From contig JAUFSD010000001.1 in the NCBI GenBank assembly GCA_033030425.1, positions 3,100,001-3,164,000 of the forward strand: a stretch of DNA of 64,000 nucleotides, written 5' to 3'. How positions within the stretch are numbered: position 1 is the first letter of the stretch; every line of letters begins with the position of its first letter. Under the pieces are notes generated by a model. It did not search any database and was not told the origin of the DNA. It was given only the letters and a program-made list of their open reading frames with translations. Shown one piece after another: positions 1 to 11,270 of the stretch. A program made the position numbers and the translations under genes. The stretch comes from Verpa conica. Lineage: Eukaryota > Ascomycota > Pezizomycetes > Pezizales > Morchellaceae.

Positions 1-371
1 GCGACCACCCAGATACGCTTACCACTGTCCACAATATGGCATCGGTGTTCGATAGCCAAGGGGAGTACGACAAGGCGCTTGAGTGGTACGGGCGAGCACT
101 CGCTGGGGAAGAGAGGATCTTAGGCAGCGACCACCCAGATACGCTTACCACTGTCCACAATATGGCATCGGTGTTCGATAGCCAAGGGGAGTACGACAAG
201 GCGCTTGAGTGGTGCGGGCGAGCACTTTCAGGGCGTGAGAGAGTCCTAGGAATTGATCACCACTATACAAAGAGCTCGAGAAGAAATTTGAAAATAATAA
301 AAGAAAATCTGCCAGTAAGTCCTCATAAGATTACTATATTTCTATATATGACCTTAAGCACTAACAACTGA
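1..371 (+). CDS. 3' part of a TPR-repeat protein, probably a fungal NLR-type receptor (5' end outside window)
   Basis: The frame is open from base 3 and encodes two tandem 42-residue tetratricopeptide units of the kinesin-light-chain/TPR_10-12 type (ending in GSDHPDTLTTVHNMA; core GEYDKALEWYGRAL), then a short basic tail. The two units are almost identical at DNA level (period 126 bp, 1-126 against 127-240). That is typical of the C-terminal sensor repeats of fungal NB-ARC/NACHT-TPR proteins, but the nucleotide-binding domain lies outside the window, so the class is inference. The unspliced frame stops at 371. A perfect GTAAGT donor at 315, a branch-like CTAAC near 361 and an acceptor ending at 389 would instead give a terminus at 398. 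TPR units bind peptides or other proteins. Confidence 0.7.
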   Translation, partial: DHPDTLTTVHNMASVFDSQGEYDKALEWYGRALAGEERILGSDHPDTLTTVHNMASVFDSQGEYDKALEWCGRALSGRERVLGIDHHYTKSSRRNLKIIKENLPVSPHKITIFLYMTLSTNN

Positions 372-398
372 CCTAGAGTACGTCTACAGAACCTTTGA

Positions 399-1752
399 CT
401 ACCTCGTAGTAGAAATCAGAAATTACAAATAAGTTTATAATAGGGTGCAAAACTGGTCCAGGCTTCCAGCACTACAAAGGTATATACTTTGAGGAGTCGG
501 AATCTTAGGGAGATAGTAATACTCTAGTGTTCATGCGTGCATTTGTTTTCTTTGTCACTTAATTTGATTTCTTTGGTAGGGATTTTATTCCGGGAATATT
601 TATACTCGGAGTGACTCAAACCTTTATCCTGCTATCGTACTAGAAACATAATATAAGGTGGTTATATTCATGATGCCAATGATAGATCGTACACTATCGA
701 GTGATACCCTGTGACGTCGTAGTGCCACCCGAATCATACACAAAATTATTCCAACGTAATAAAGAACTCTTGAATAGGAACGGATAGAAAATAAGACTAA
801 GCTCATAACAAGGGTGGGATGACTGAGTGGCCGGCCATAAAGATATACGAACCAAAAAAGGCTCTAGCACAACTACTCTCTACGCCACTATACATATACT
901 GCCATTCATACGCCTCCTGTGCGCCTCCTACAGTGCTTTGGAACTCAATTACAGTCCTCAGAGCCCTTATATATTGATTTCACTTCAATTGGTGTCCTAA
1001 TATACACGGCCCCCCGTTCTTTGCCCCAAATCCGGAGTGATTTCTTTGCGCGGTTCCCGGGTTCATTTGGAGGACCGAGTCCCCCATGACGAATACTAGG
1101 ACCCCGAAGTAGACTCGTGGTTGATCCTCTATGCAAGGATGTTATTTTCTTCACTAACAACTTTTAGGCTCCACTAAAAACCTCAGTGAGTAGGTAGGTC
1201 AAGATAATTTGAGATAGTACTAAACCTGTTAAAGGGTGTTTCTATATCTGGCACAAGCGGTAGCTCTTGTCAACTGTCTAAAAAAGGTGGGACTATATGG
1301 TGTTCATACTAGAGTGGCAAAAAGGCTAATACGTCACATGAAATATGTCGAGGTATCCATTGGTGAAGTAAAACTCCATTATCCCTCGGGTAGATACTTG
1401 TCATCATGAAAAAAGATCAGAGAACCCCCCGATAGGTGGCGGAAGCACGTATTTATGAAATATATACTCAATAATATACCCCTTTTGGCAGTAGAAACTC
1501 TCTGAGCCTCTATAATTACTTATTATTTCCCTATTTGGGGTTACTAGTGAAATGTGTACCCCTAAGATAGCTCCGTGAGTACCCCCATGCCTTCCTGTTC
1601 TTTTTCGGGTAGGCAAGTATTAACCTTTCGGCTACGTCACTAGTCTCTCAGAGTTCGGAGCTAGGCCCCTGAGACGTGGGTAGGTGCTTACTACTAGAGC
1701 TTTAGTAAATAGCTATTTTTTTCCTCTTGTGATACTACATATACCTAATTAC
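399..1752. other. intergenic, no gene recognised
   Basis: AT-rich sequence with only short open frames, none resembling a known protein family. I see no clear repeat or RNA gene. Confidence 0.5.
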
Positions 1753-2220
1753 TAGTCTCGTGCCCATCCCCTACGGCGCAGCTTGCTGCGTCACCGTAGG
1801 GTCTGGAGCAGTAAAGTCCCGAAATCTTTCGGAGCTACCCCCGAAAACCTCCGCGAAGCTCGGGGGCTTTCAGAGGCTCGGGGCCTTTTATAGCCTCCGA
1901 AGGTACTTAGGATTGTGTGGAGCTGCCATACATTCCTAAGTACCAGGTAACACTCCGAGAACCTCCGAAAGACCCCGGCCTGTCGGGGTTTTTCAGCTAG
2001 TTCGGGGGCTCTTCTAGATGGCTCGAAGCTTTTATAGGTACTTAGGTTTACGTGCTGGCTCCATACAAACCTAAGTACCAATTATACCCCGAGAGCCCCC
2101 GAGAGCCCCCGAGCCAAAATATGTCCGAAATGCGAACTGGGCAAGCTCGGAGAGGTTAGCACACCAGACCCTACGGTAGCTGCGCAGCAAAAGCAACCAT
2201 TGGGGCTGGGAACGAGACTA
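1753..2220. mobile_element. MITE with 9-bp target duplication, Mutator-like (copy 1)
   Basis: A 468-bp element begins TAGTCTCGTGCCCATCCCC and ends with the inverted equivalent (TAGTCTCGTTCCCAGCCCC read on the minus strand). Both arms continue into a shared ACCGTAGGGTCTGG block. It is flanked by a perfect 9-bp direct repeat CCTAATTAC at 1744-1752 and 2221-2229. The interior is GC-rich, with CCCCGAG/CTCCGAA motifs and its own internal inverted repeats, and encodes no transposase. A 9-bp duplication with long inverted repeats points to the Mutator (MULE) superfamily. A second copy lies at 22240-22493. Confidence 0.85.
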
Positions 2221-2229
2221 CCTAATTAC

Positions 2230-3528
2230 TATTTCTATAGGTAAAATAGGCATTGGAGTAGGGGTATAGTCAATACTTCATTAGCCCCCGGAGCTTTGTT
2301 GCCTCATAGCCCAGCTCCAAAAAAACATACGACTACGAGTATTCCTCGATTATTACTGTAATTAGCAGCTTAGTTGAATCTTTTCGCATGCTATCAATTA
2401 CCCGGTACAAGCAGTATAAAGGTAGTTCCAGCTATAAGAGTACTCATATCTGAGTCATTGGTGGTCTGAGTATGAACGAAGTCAGTGGCGCTAGTTAGCT
2501 GAGCATGAATGAGATCAGTAGCCTAGAGTACACTGTGACAAAGATGATCTTCCGAGCCAAGTGAACACTTAAAATTCACTTGTAGTACGATTATTATTGC
2601 TGAGTAGTATAGGCGGGTGACATCTGGTGTGGGACTATACCCGATGTAGAGGAGCGGTATCCGGAAAGGGTATAGGTGGCACATTTTGGGGTCCCCACGA
2701 GTCAATCGGTGTAGTACTAGTGGTGTAGGATCTTACAATTGCTACTACTAAACTCTTCTAGTCACCCCTGCGCGCATCATGCACCGTAGTTGGTACGGAA
2801 GTGCAAACAAGAATCTTATCAGATTCTTTACATCTAGCTATGTCAACACTCACTTCAAGGGCAAACACAAAACTTACTTCTCTGCTTTTAGACACGCTTC
2901 CATGTGAACGCTAGAACATGATCAGTTATGCCTAGGCTCTTGAGATACCTCTCTGTAGAGAAGTCATTATTTTATGCCATTAGCACCATTAACTTCAAAT
3001 ACGAACCCGCTGCTACTGTATCCTCCACAAATACTTTATATGTATATACTAACATCTCCGCCGCCTCCACTGTAGCTAGTATAGATATGGGTAGATTCTG
3101 ATGATATATAGATTTGGCCTAGTGCGTCACGCTGTTACTATCATACGATGTTTGGCGGCATGATGGGGAGGGGGTTAGGGTTGTATCCATCGAGTGACAA
3201 CGTGCGACCGAGTGATCACTAGTGATCATATACCCAAGTGACTAAGCCGATAAAAACGGCTTGGCTTGATGTTTGGCATGCAGAGTAAAAAATATATAAA
3301 GAAATACGGAAGAGATGGGAGCCCCTTCTGATAGATTTTAAACGGATTTTAACTGTATATCTGCTTTCAACTGTATCATCTACTACTTATGATTAATCCA
3401 TTCATTCACTGTCTCTACAGACCTTGGCGAGTGACACCTCATGACACGCTTACCCTCGGCCCACCGACCAACTCACCTCCACAACATCTCTACACCGAAC
3501 AACTCAATCCACTCCTCCCTCCTCAATA
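2230..3528. other. intergenic with a gene relic at about 2830-3060
   Basis: No intact gene. Bases 2830-3060 are recognisably related to 9130-9350 (see that entry). In a broken frame they encode TINFKYEPAA, against AIIDFKYRPAA in the other copy. The stretch 3240-3420 just upstream of the hydratase gene is probably its promoter. It also contains TATGATTAAT followed by CATTCATTCAC near 3388, resembling the tail of the SINE-like element at 51899. Confidence 0.4.
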
Positions 3529-4433
3529 ATGCACACCCCACTATTACGAATCCTCGGCCGCCGTGCCTACTCGCAAGCCTCAAAGCCATTAATCAATGTA
3601 AAATCCATCCCCGCCTCCCACACCGGCACAATCAAACTCCTAACCTTCAACCGTCCAGCCGCCAAAAACTCCATCTCACGAGCACTGCTAAAAGAGCTAT
3701 CAGACCACGTCAACGCAATCAAACACGGCCAAGACGCTGAAACCCGCATCCTGGTTATCGGGAGCGATATTGATGGGGTGTTTTGTGCGGGTGCAGACCT
3801 GAAGGTAGTTATAGCTATCCACTAAAGAGGTATTACTAACGAGTTGGCTACTAGGAGCGCGCAGGGTTCACGAAGGAGGAGACCGATCAGTTCCTATTTA
3901 ACCTGAGGACAACACTACACAACCTATCGACACTTCCGGTCCCTACGGTATCTGCAATCTCCTCTCTCGCCCTCGGTGGGGGGTTAGAACTCGCTCTCGC
4001 GACCGACCTCCGCGTCGTGTCGCCGACTGTGCAGCTTGCACTTCCGGAGACGAGACTCGGTATTGTGCCGGGTGCTGGTGGGACGTTTAGGTTGCCGCGC
4101 TTGGTTGGGAGGGCGAGGGCAATGGATATGATACTGACCGGGCGGAGGGTTGGTGCGCTTGAGGCGGTGCAGATGGGGTTGGTGAACAGGGTTGTGAATG
4201 TGCACGAGGGGGATGGGGAGGGTAGGCAGAGGACTATTGATGCGGCGGTGGAGGTCGCTCAGGAGATTTGTAATGGTGGGCCGATTGCGGTGAGGGAGGC
4301 TTTGGGGGCGGTGAAGGAGGCGACGGAGAGTGCGGAGAATGAGGCCTATGAAGTGGTCGTGAGGACGAAGGATAGGAATGAGGCGTTGGCGGCATTTAGG
4401 GAGAAGAGAAAGCCGGCGTTTAAGGGGGAGTAG
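3529..4433 (+). CDS. mitochondrial enoyl-CoA hydratase/isomerase family protein, methylglutaconyl-CoA hydratase (AUH) type
   Basis: Two exons, 3529-3804 and 3855-4433, with a 50-nt intron (GTAGTT donor, TACTAAC branch, CTAG acceptor), give 284 residues. The N-terminus (MHTPLLRILGRRAYS) looks like a mitochondrial presequence. Crotonase-fold signatures follow in order: NRPAAKNSIS, FCAGADLK joined by the splice to ERAGFTKEE, SLALGGGLELALATDLR (oxyanion-hole glycines and the first Glu) and PETRLGIVPGAGGT with the second catalytic region. The pattern ADLKER plus LGIVPGAGGTQ-like is typical of AUH, which hydrates 3-methylglutaconyl-CoA in leucine breakdown; assignment among crotonases is by similarity only. 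Length suits a fungal AUH. A longer reading in another frame from 3441 is a shadow. It stands alone among transposon relics. Confidence 0.88.
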
Positions 4434-6700
4434 ATACCGAGAGACACCGCAGGAGTTAAACAGACCTTATAGAATCAGCTCTCATTGTTCTTTGTCCATA
4501 TCTCTCACGGCTGTGGCCCCGCTTTGAAATGGCACTCTAGAGTCATCTCCCGTTGTCAGTCCTCACTTGATTTCTCTTTCCTTGTTCTGTTTTTGTAAGG
4601 CTTTTTTTCTTACGCTCTATGGCGCAAGACCATATTATAATTTCTAAATGTCATTTAAACAAGTGTTGTAGATACTGGAGAACACGAATGCCTGAACACT
4701 AAAATATATTTTTGACTTTGCTCCGTTGAAAGGTATAGCTTAGGCTCTTCCTCGTTTTCTGCCATATCTCCACTGATATACTGTATAAGTCGTTAAGTTA
4801 GCTCCTGGCCAACCCCCGGTTAGCTGCCGGTTAGATGGACTTGGTGTTGAGAAAACACCTCATTGATTTCTATCCGTACAGAAGCTGGGAACCCTTGGTC
4901 CTCCGGTGAAAGGCCCTTTGAAGCCGAAACCAGTATCACATTATTTTCTAATTTTGAAGCTCATCCCCCGCAAGAGGCCGGTGTAGTATAGTACACTACA
5001 TCGATTATGAAAAAGATGCCAATGCGGCCACTACACCCTTTTAGTTTAAAGTGTAAGAACAATCAAATGTCTTTTGTTTTTTTATGACTCTATTACAGAG
5101 CCGCTCAAATGGGGTAGGTTCAGGGCCTAATTCACAATGAAGGAACCACCCCAACGGAGGAATAACCAGCGGAGCCCCGTCGAACCCCCCGGCAGTCAAT
5201 TAGGTTAATATTTGATTAATGGGGGGTTTTTAAAGAGAAACCCCACCCAGCCGGGGTTCGGGCGGTTTCTCGGCGGTTCTCTGGTTAGTTCGGGGAAGTG
5301 ACTCCCTATGATGAACCCTAGACCCAGACAGTCGTTGGGGCTCTACTTATCGGTGTACCTGAAGCTCTATGGGCATCCCTGTATGTCCTCCCGGATCAAC
5401 TCCACATAGAATTCTCTGTTCTAAACACTAAATAAGGCGGGATGAAGGAGGAATTGAAACGGTATTTTTAATTATGATTAGTATAGTAAATTGAAACACA
5501 CGTAGTACTCACCACAAGCTCAGTCGTTTCCTGTCTAATGCCCGGTGCTGCCCATCTTAAAATATAGCATTTCCAGTACCCTAGGCTTTCCCGAACGCAA
5601 TATCCACCTATAGGTACTGTGGTAGCGTATCTGTTCAAAGGAAGATTCTGGTGCACCGATAACGTATTGTGGAGCACGCTAGGAGATATGCGCTAGTTGG
5701 TAGATAGATAGATTGCTCGTAACCTCTTAGACAATACATTATCATCAGTTACACCCAGCTTCTAGTCCCGGACAGAAGCGAGCCACAGTATGCACAAGAT
5801 GTCTGATTGATTGTCTAGCTGACAGAAGGAAAACATGCTACATACAGCTCCGCTAGCTTCATCTCCTTAGCGTGTTCCAGTTAGGGTTAGTGATTGAGAA
5901 TTTATTTCTACTCAAGCTAATAGGATAGGTACAAAGTTAGTTTAGTTAGAGCTAACAGTGGACCATCGCAACCTACATCATAGCCTGGCACCAGCTGCCA
6001 CATCAAGTTACCCGGTTATAGACTAGAGATCTCCAACCTCACAGGACCCGTTTAATACTTCTGTCTAGCTTGAAGGTATTACCACCCTAGGTACCTCTCA
6101 CACCTACACCTACAATTCCTGAATCAAGGTCCCACCGCATCCACTTAGGTACTCTTAAAAGGGCTAGGAAGATAGAAGACTGCAGGGGAAGTTATAGATT
6201 CGACCCAACATATCTTGTTGCCGCAGCAAGTGTTCTTATTAGGCACAAAGCTGGGTCAAAATACAACTTAAACCTAGACACCGAACCTTCATGCAGTTCT
6301 ATTGCTGAGGGGGGTATAATACGAATACCAGGAAGTTTCGTGACATTGATTCACTTGCAAGTCTTTGCATATCCCAAGCTTGGGCCCAGGTCGTTGCTAT
6401 TTCCCTTTAGTTTGATTTTAAAGAGGGAGCCCTTAATTACCCTCGCAGAGAATACGCATGTATCAGATGCTACAGTGTGGCCAAATAGTGTTCGTCTTGG
6501 GGCGGTTTGAGGTAGTTACAGAACTCACGGGACCGCCTCAGCCCGGGTTCTCCTAACCTTTTATACCTCTAGGAAATATCTAAATAAAAAATGGTATCTG
6601 GCTGTATTGCACTATCTCTGTCTCAGGGACTGGACCTCGTGTAAGTGCTCCCCCGTACCCTTACTTCCCCATACCGGTAGGTATCTCTAATCAATTGAGT
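4434..6700. other. intergenic with a dispersed gene fragment at 4858-4945
   Basis: No intact gene. Bases 4858-4945 match 17126-17210 closely (shared AAAGGCCCTTTGAAGCCGAA and a CCTCATT.ATTTCTAT block). On the minus strand both encode YWFRLQRAF, a piece of the degenerate recombinase-like gene described at 17100-17602. Around 5100-5330 there is a GC-rich stretch with GGGGTTCG/CGAACCCC inverted motifs, but I could not define its borders. Confidence 0.4.
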
Positions 6701-6780
6701 CGTTCCTAGGTCTGGTCTTCACGCGGCATTGTACGTCATCATGACCAGAGTTGTGATTTTTCTGGAATCACACCACCGGT

Positions 6781-7120
6781 GAAGAGGAGGACAACTACGA
6801 AATATTAGATGAAGACGGCTGGACTGGGTTCCAAGTAGCTCATATATTCCCGTTTACACATGATCATTATTGGAACGAAAATAGTTTCTCCCGTGGGATT
6901 AGTGATCTCCAGGTCACCAGCAACGAGATTGACTCGTGTCACAATGGGCCAGGGCAGCACTTTCCACAAGGCTATCGAGCCTTTTCTATAAGGCTATCTA
7001 CTCTATAAGGATAAAATACTACTCTAGTTTCATATCCTTATAGGGCGATCCCGCTGTATAAAGTTTTTAGATTCTATGGCATCACATAGGCGCTAAGGAC
7101 ACAGAACCTTTTACCAGGGC
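6781..7120 (+). pseudogene. relic of a fungal HNH_2-type nuclease domain gene
   Basis: The frame starting at 6781 reads GWTGFQVAHIFPFTHDHYW followed by NENSFSRGISDLQ and EIDSCHNGPGQHFPQG. This matches the core of the fungal HNH_2 domain (AHIFP with the metal/base His, then the W-N.. spacer and the N-G..L..IH region). The second catalytic block (normally SxxNG followed by HxxFD) is degraded, and the downstream frame breaks near 7010. Remnants such as RAIPLYKVFRFYGI occur in a shifted frame. Upstream the CVVTG-like zinc/His region cannot be read cleanly. It is a non-functional remnant; such domains are common in dispersed fungal repeat-associated genes. Family assignment rests on the motif, not a search. 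Confidence 0.5.
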
Positions 7121-7753
7121 CATCGCCATACTTCAACCCGGATCCACCCTAGAAAAATTTAGAATCTAGTCATCTATACCTATCAAAAAAATCGAATAGC
7201 AAGGTGAGTTATAGGTCGTGGGGTTCTCCTGAGCTGAAGGGCTCATATTTGACTGAATAGGTTTCTAATACGCCCCAGCGTCCAACCAGAGCCCACGCCA
7301 GCGATATATATTTCTCCACCATCTTGAGAAAGATTCTTTCACCTGAGGGGACTAGAGTCGTAGGCTCCGTTCGAGAGGTAAAATACTGTTTATTTAACAT
7401 AAATATATCCAATTTATATCTTGCTAAACGTTTCTCTCATAATACAGTACGTGTATCGGATTTGAGAGTATCTCGTTGAATTGGAACGCTGTTATGAATG
7501 CCCTCGCGGTGGTTTTTTTATTGATGGATTGCCCGCTGAAAACACGGAGTAATCCCCCCAGGACAAAGGAAGCCTTAGCCGCTGCATTAAGAAACTACTG
7601 CTCTATGTAGGTCTAGCTTTATAAGATGTGTTGTACACTGGAAATCGAGTACATGCGCCTCATGGAGCTGTATTTATTTACATACGATGAACTTGGATGG
7701 CCATCCGAGGGTGGTGATTTGAATTTGCTTATAACATGAGGTTCTAGAACGCA
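7121..7753. other. intergenic, nothing recognised
   Basis: AT-rich sequence between the HNH relic and the next open frame. No motif, repeat or RNA gene seen. Confidence 0.4.
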
Positions 7754-8251
7754 TTGAATCGCTCTACGAATAGGCCTCCATATCCACACACCCATAACTC
7801 AATTTGCGAGCGCCCAGGAAAGGCCATCGAAATTTCCATCATGAACAGAATGGCGAAATTCTCTGACGAACTGAATGTAATGGATAGAGTTACGGTGAAT
7901 TCCGGACTAGTTCTCAAGATAATTGCTCCGGTATCCTGGTATGCCTGTAGTGGATCTATATGTGTGGATTCTAGATTAGAGCCTATTCCACCTACAGCAA
8001 ACTTTTTGGGCAACTGGACCGATACTAAGGATATGTTCTTTCTGGATTTCCCTAAATATGAGGGATGCTTAGCCGATGCTGCGAAACTTATTGACGGGGG
8101 TTTCACGAGTGAACCAGTGGTAAATGACAAGGTCACCAAGCCAAGCGAGGATGGAGTAGCTGTTAGGATAGAGGTTGATGGAATGAAAGACGTTGAAGAG
8201 TACGCGGGTATACTAGTAGGGGCTCTACAGGGAACCGGGAAATTTACTTAG
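7754..8251 (+). CDS. hypothetical open frame of 165 codons, possibly a gene fragment
   Basis: This is the longest open frame in the first 13 kb outside the hydratase. The product is unremarkable in composition, acidic toward the C-terminus (MKDVEEYAGILVGALQG), with no signal peptide, membrane segment or motif I recognise. The start is doubtful: ATG codons at about residues 30 and 43 are equally possible. The reverse strand is open over 7744-8139 as well, but its translation is less protein-like. It may be the surviving exon of a larger decayed gene. Treat as low confidence. Confidence 0.3.
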   Translation: MNRSTNRPPYPHTHNSICERPGKAIEISIMNRMAKFSDELNVMDRVTVNSGLVLKIIAPVSWYACSGSICVDSRLEPIPPTANFLGNWTDTKDMFFLDFPKYEGCLADAAKLIDGGFTSEPVVNDKVTKPSEDGVAVRIEVDGMKDVEEYAGILVGALQGTGKFT

Positions 8252-9129
8252 AGGAAGAAAGTAAAGGGACGTCTTCTGTCTGATCTTGTAGGTGTCTATA
8301 GCGAAATAGTTTCCATAAAAAAATCGCATAAGGGAAAATTTCGCGTTCAATTGTTTCTTTGCCAGTATTTCTCTTCAAAATTCTCTGTTGGTGTGATATT
8401 AAAAGTGATTTGATGAATATTTACGGATAGCACCTAGAGTAAATACGTAAATCATAAGATTTTTTTGAGTGGTAAAAAGTAGGGGAGGCCTCTCAGGCTC
8501 CATACTTTTTAAATTTTTTCTTGCCACCTATTATAACTTAGGTTGTGCTGCGAAATACCTACCTCATTCTGTATAGTACGCCTATTGTTTTCTTAGTTCT
8601 TCATTGTACAGATAAGTGTAATTCTTGGCATGAACAACAACCCAACCTTCCTAACAGAGAAAAACCTGGAAGGTCTTCAGCTATCTCAAGTGCTTTCAAA
8701 TAAAAGTAGTTAGTTTCTAGCAAATATCTGCAAGCTCTTCTCTGTGGACCAATAAACCTTGGCTTGGAACACCTTTAGTGCATAACATTAGAGATTCCTG
8801 CCTCAGTATATATTATCCTGAAATAGGTATAATTGAGAACGGCTCCAGATAGCTATTTTCACACACCCAGAACTAATTTTTTATTCCACAACAACCACTG
8901 ACCTGGATAGGCTATAAAAATTTAAGAATCCTTAGTATAGAGTTCCCTAAGAACATACGAGTCCCCAGACACTCCTCCTACCATAAACCCACTTCCCCGT
9001 GGCTTCTGGTTAGTATGTATAGTGTAGTATTTTTACCTCAAAGTATGTTACCTACTCAAAAGGCCATATAGACCCTTAACTACTAGGATTGTGACTCCAC
9101 CCTGGTATGTCAAAAGTCTACAGCCACCC
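8252..9129. other. intergenic, nothing recognised
   Basis: AT-rich. A short imperfect inverted repeat lies at about 8469-8528 (GTGGTAAAAAGTA against a T-rich arm ending GCCACC). No gene. Confidence 0.4.
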
Positions 9130-9526
9130 ACCCTAAGGGCGAACACCAAGCTTTCTTCTATCAGATATTTCCCCCAGACACAGCTTCTCCGTAATTTCCT
9201 CTGAATAATGGAGCTTCACTAGTTATACTGAAGATCAAGAAATGCCTCTCCGCAAGGAAGTCATTCTCTTACGATATCTGGTGGCTATTATTGACTTCAA
9301 ATATAGGCCCGCTGCTCTAGCCTCCGAGAACACCTCACGTGCATATACCACTACTTCCACTACTTCCACCGGAAACCCTAAAGTGAAAGCAAATCTACAC
9401 TACGTGTTTGTAACTGCTGTAGCCCATGAACCAGGTCAGGCAATTTTCATGTCTTTCTTCCCTATCATGCCTGTAGTAAGGTTATTCATTGATATTCTTA
9501 TTAAGGTTGAGAGGGTCGGACCGTAG
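9130..9526 (+). pseudogene. fragment of an unknown duplicated gene (94-codon frame at 9242-9526)
   Basis: An open frame from ATG 9242 encodes LRYLVAIIDFKYRPAA followed by a Ser/Thr-rich stretch and an FVTAVAHEPGQAIFMSFF segment; I do not recognise the family. The upstream 110 bp and the first 100 bp of the frame are related to 2830-3060 elsewhere in the window, where the same product is broken by a frameshift and stops. Two diverged copies with protein-level similarity suggest a dispersed gene family or an uncharacterised transposon. This copy may be partial, because no flanking exon is obvious. Confidence 0.35.
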
Positions 9527-10312
9527 TCCTGAAGCCCCCTCTTATCTGAGGATCATGACACGTTACTTGTACACTAGCGTGGTCTCGCTAGGCTTCTAAC
9601 TCTACTCTCTACAATGCCGTATAGTACTACTCCTGGCATTACTGGAGCTTGTGATGCAGAAGAGCGGATGCTAAAACTTGCAACGGATGTGTATTTAATA
9701 AAGCTTGGGTTTAAAATACTACATATATACTCATTTTTAATGTAATATATATCAATCTATAAGCCAATCGGTGCATGATTAAACATAAAGCTCGAGTATG
9801 CCTGATGGGTTAACACTTTCCCCCTATATCTGGGATTTGTGTTTTAAAGTTGTCCTTAGAATGTGTAATTTGATGCATTAAATGATGTAATCAAACATGC
9901 GTTGTAAGATTCATTGTAAGATGTATTATAAGATGCATTCTGAACATATAAGTCCTTACATTATACATTTTTACACATTTTTACACACCTTTAATACAAC
10001 ATTTCTTACCAATTGCGCAGCAAAAAAAAGCACATTAAATCGATTCATTTACATACTCCGTAGAGTTGCGAATGTGCGTAAGGTGTTATAGAGAAGTAAA
10101 TTTACAAAATTTAATCTTTACTTACACTATTACCTCCCGCAGAGCTTGCCTCGATCTCAACGATACTTTGACCGAAACGGGACCCAACGCAAACTCCTAG
10201 ACCTTTTTGCCGCCCGGTCCTTTGCGTCCCTGTAGATGATGTATTAGCGATATGGCACCGAAGATTTTCTGGGTGTATCTTACGCTATCCTCGAGGCTAG
10301 CATTTGCTACAA
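9527..10312. other. intergenic, nothing recognised
   Basis: AT-rich, with a short stretch of repeated AAGATGCATT/GTAAGAT-type words at about 9870-9940. No gene or RNA seen. Confidence 0.4.
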
Positions 10313-10560
10313 CTACTGGAATATATGCGTCTGTAATCCTTTTGATGCTATAACCTGCAAACTAGAACCTATTGTAAGTAAGAAGAGTAAGGAAGAGAAG
10401 TTAATCCAATTAGAACTTACACTACAAAAAGCAATGATTGTTGAGAGTACTAGACCAAGTTGCCACTGCAAAAAACGAAGTTTTCCGTCTAAAATAGCAA
10501 AGCTAACTTCCATTTTTGTTGTGAGGATGTTTATTGGCTTGTTCACATCGGTTTTGATAT
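10313..10560 (-). pseudogene. remnant of a small coiled-coil plus transmembrane protein gene
   Basis: On the minus strand the frame reads NIKTDVNKPINILTTKMEV, then an FLQWQLGLVLSTIIAFCSV hydrophobic segment. A GTAAGT donor follows directly, and downstream the frame continues less convincingly. The pattern of a short amphipathic helix followed by one membrane helix recalls small fungal DUF1640/CCDC90-like proteins, but the similarity is only structural. No start codon or upstream exon can be placed, so it is annotated as a relic. Confidence 0.25.
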
Positions 10561-11136
10561 TTCCTAGATCCTATAACTAGTGTAAGCAGTTTCGACATTG
10601 AATTATGTATATATGGGAGATATCTTGGTCAGATCTGCTACACGGTCATCAATAGTACGAAGGCGATCCCACTATCACGATGATTTGTTAGCTTGAGCCG
10701 GTAGTAATTATGAATAACTTACAGAGCGGGTTTTCTTTCTTTCTCCTTCCTCCTGTTCAAGCTTGCTCTCTGAAAATGTAATCATTCTCCGTTGCTGATA
10801 CGCCATCAGCATCGGCCTGATAGTCTGGTATACTCGACGTTTAAATACTGAATTCATCATGCTGATTCTTCGTGGATAGTGTTGAAAAGATGGCAGGGGG
10901 ACCTACCTACTAGTGATCAGGCCAGGTAATCAACCTGGTCTGTCAACACTAACCTAGATCATTAAAGATAAGATAGGATAACAACAAATTTAAAAACATA
11001 AGAGTCACGCAAGGTAGAGTACAAAACTTACCTTTTAGTAGCTTTACCAAAAGTCAATTAGGTATAAGATATTGGAAATTTGACTAGGCGAGATCAATAT
11101 TGGAATATAAAAGTCTGTAGGAGGGAAACCCCACTA
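10561..11136. other. intergenic, nothing recognised
   Basis: AT-rich, with no readable gene. Confidence 0.4.
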
Positions 11137-11270
11137 CAGTCGTTCACCCCCGTGTGGCGAATACCCCCATATGGGTCTGTATGGCCCATATCTCCACTTT
11201 TCTGTTATTCATTACCTATTTAAACGCCTGTTCTCTATACGAGGGTATTCACCATGGGGGTGAACGACTG
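11137..11270. mobile_element. TA-flanked MITE, Tc1/mariner-like ends
   Basis: A 134-bp element with terminal inverted repeats CAGTCGTTCACCCCC extending imperfectly to about 30 bp (GAATACCC near the inner ends). It is bordered on both sides by TA (11135-11136 and 11271-11272). TA target and CAGT termini are the hallmark of Tc1/mariner/pogo elements. It has no coding capacity, so it would depend on a transposase elsewhere. Confidence 0.75.

Noticed and set aside
5881..5892. Telomere-like TTAGGGTTAG
   Set aside because: A single short occurrence, not an array; no sign of a chromosome end or interstitial telomere.
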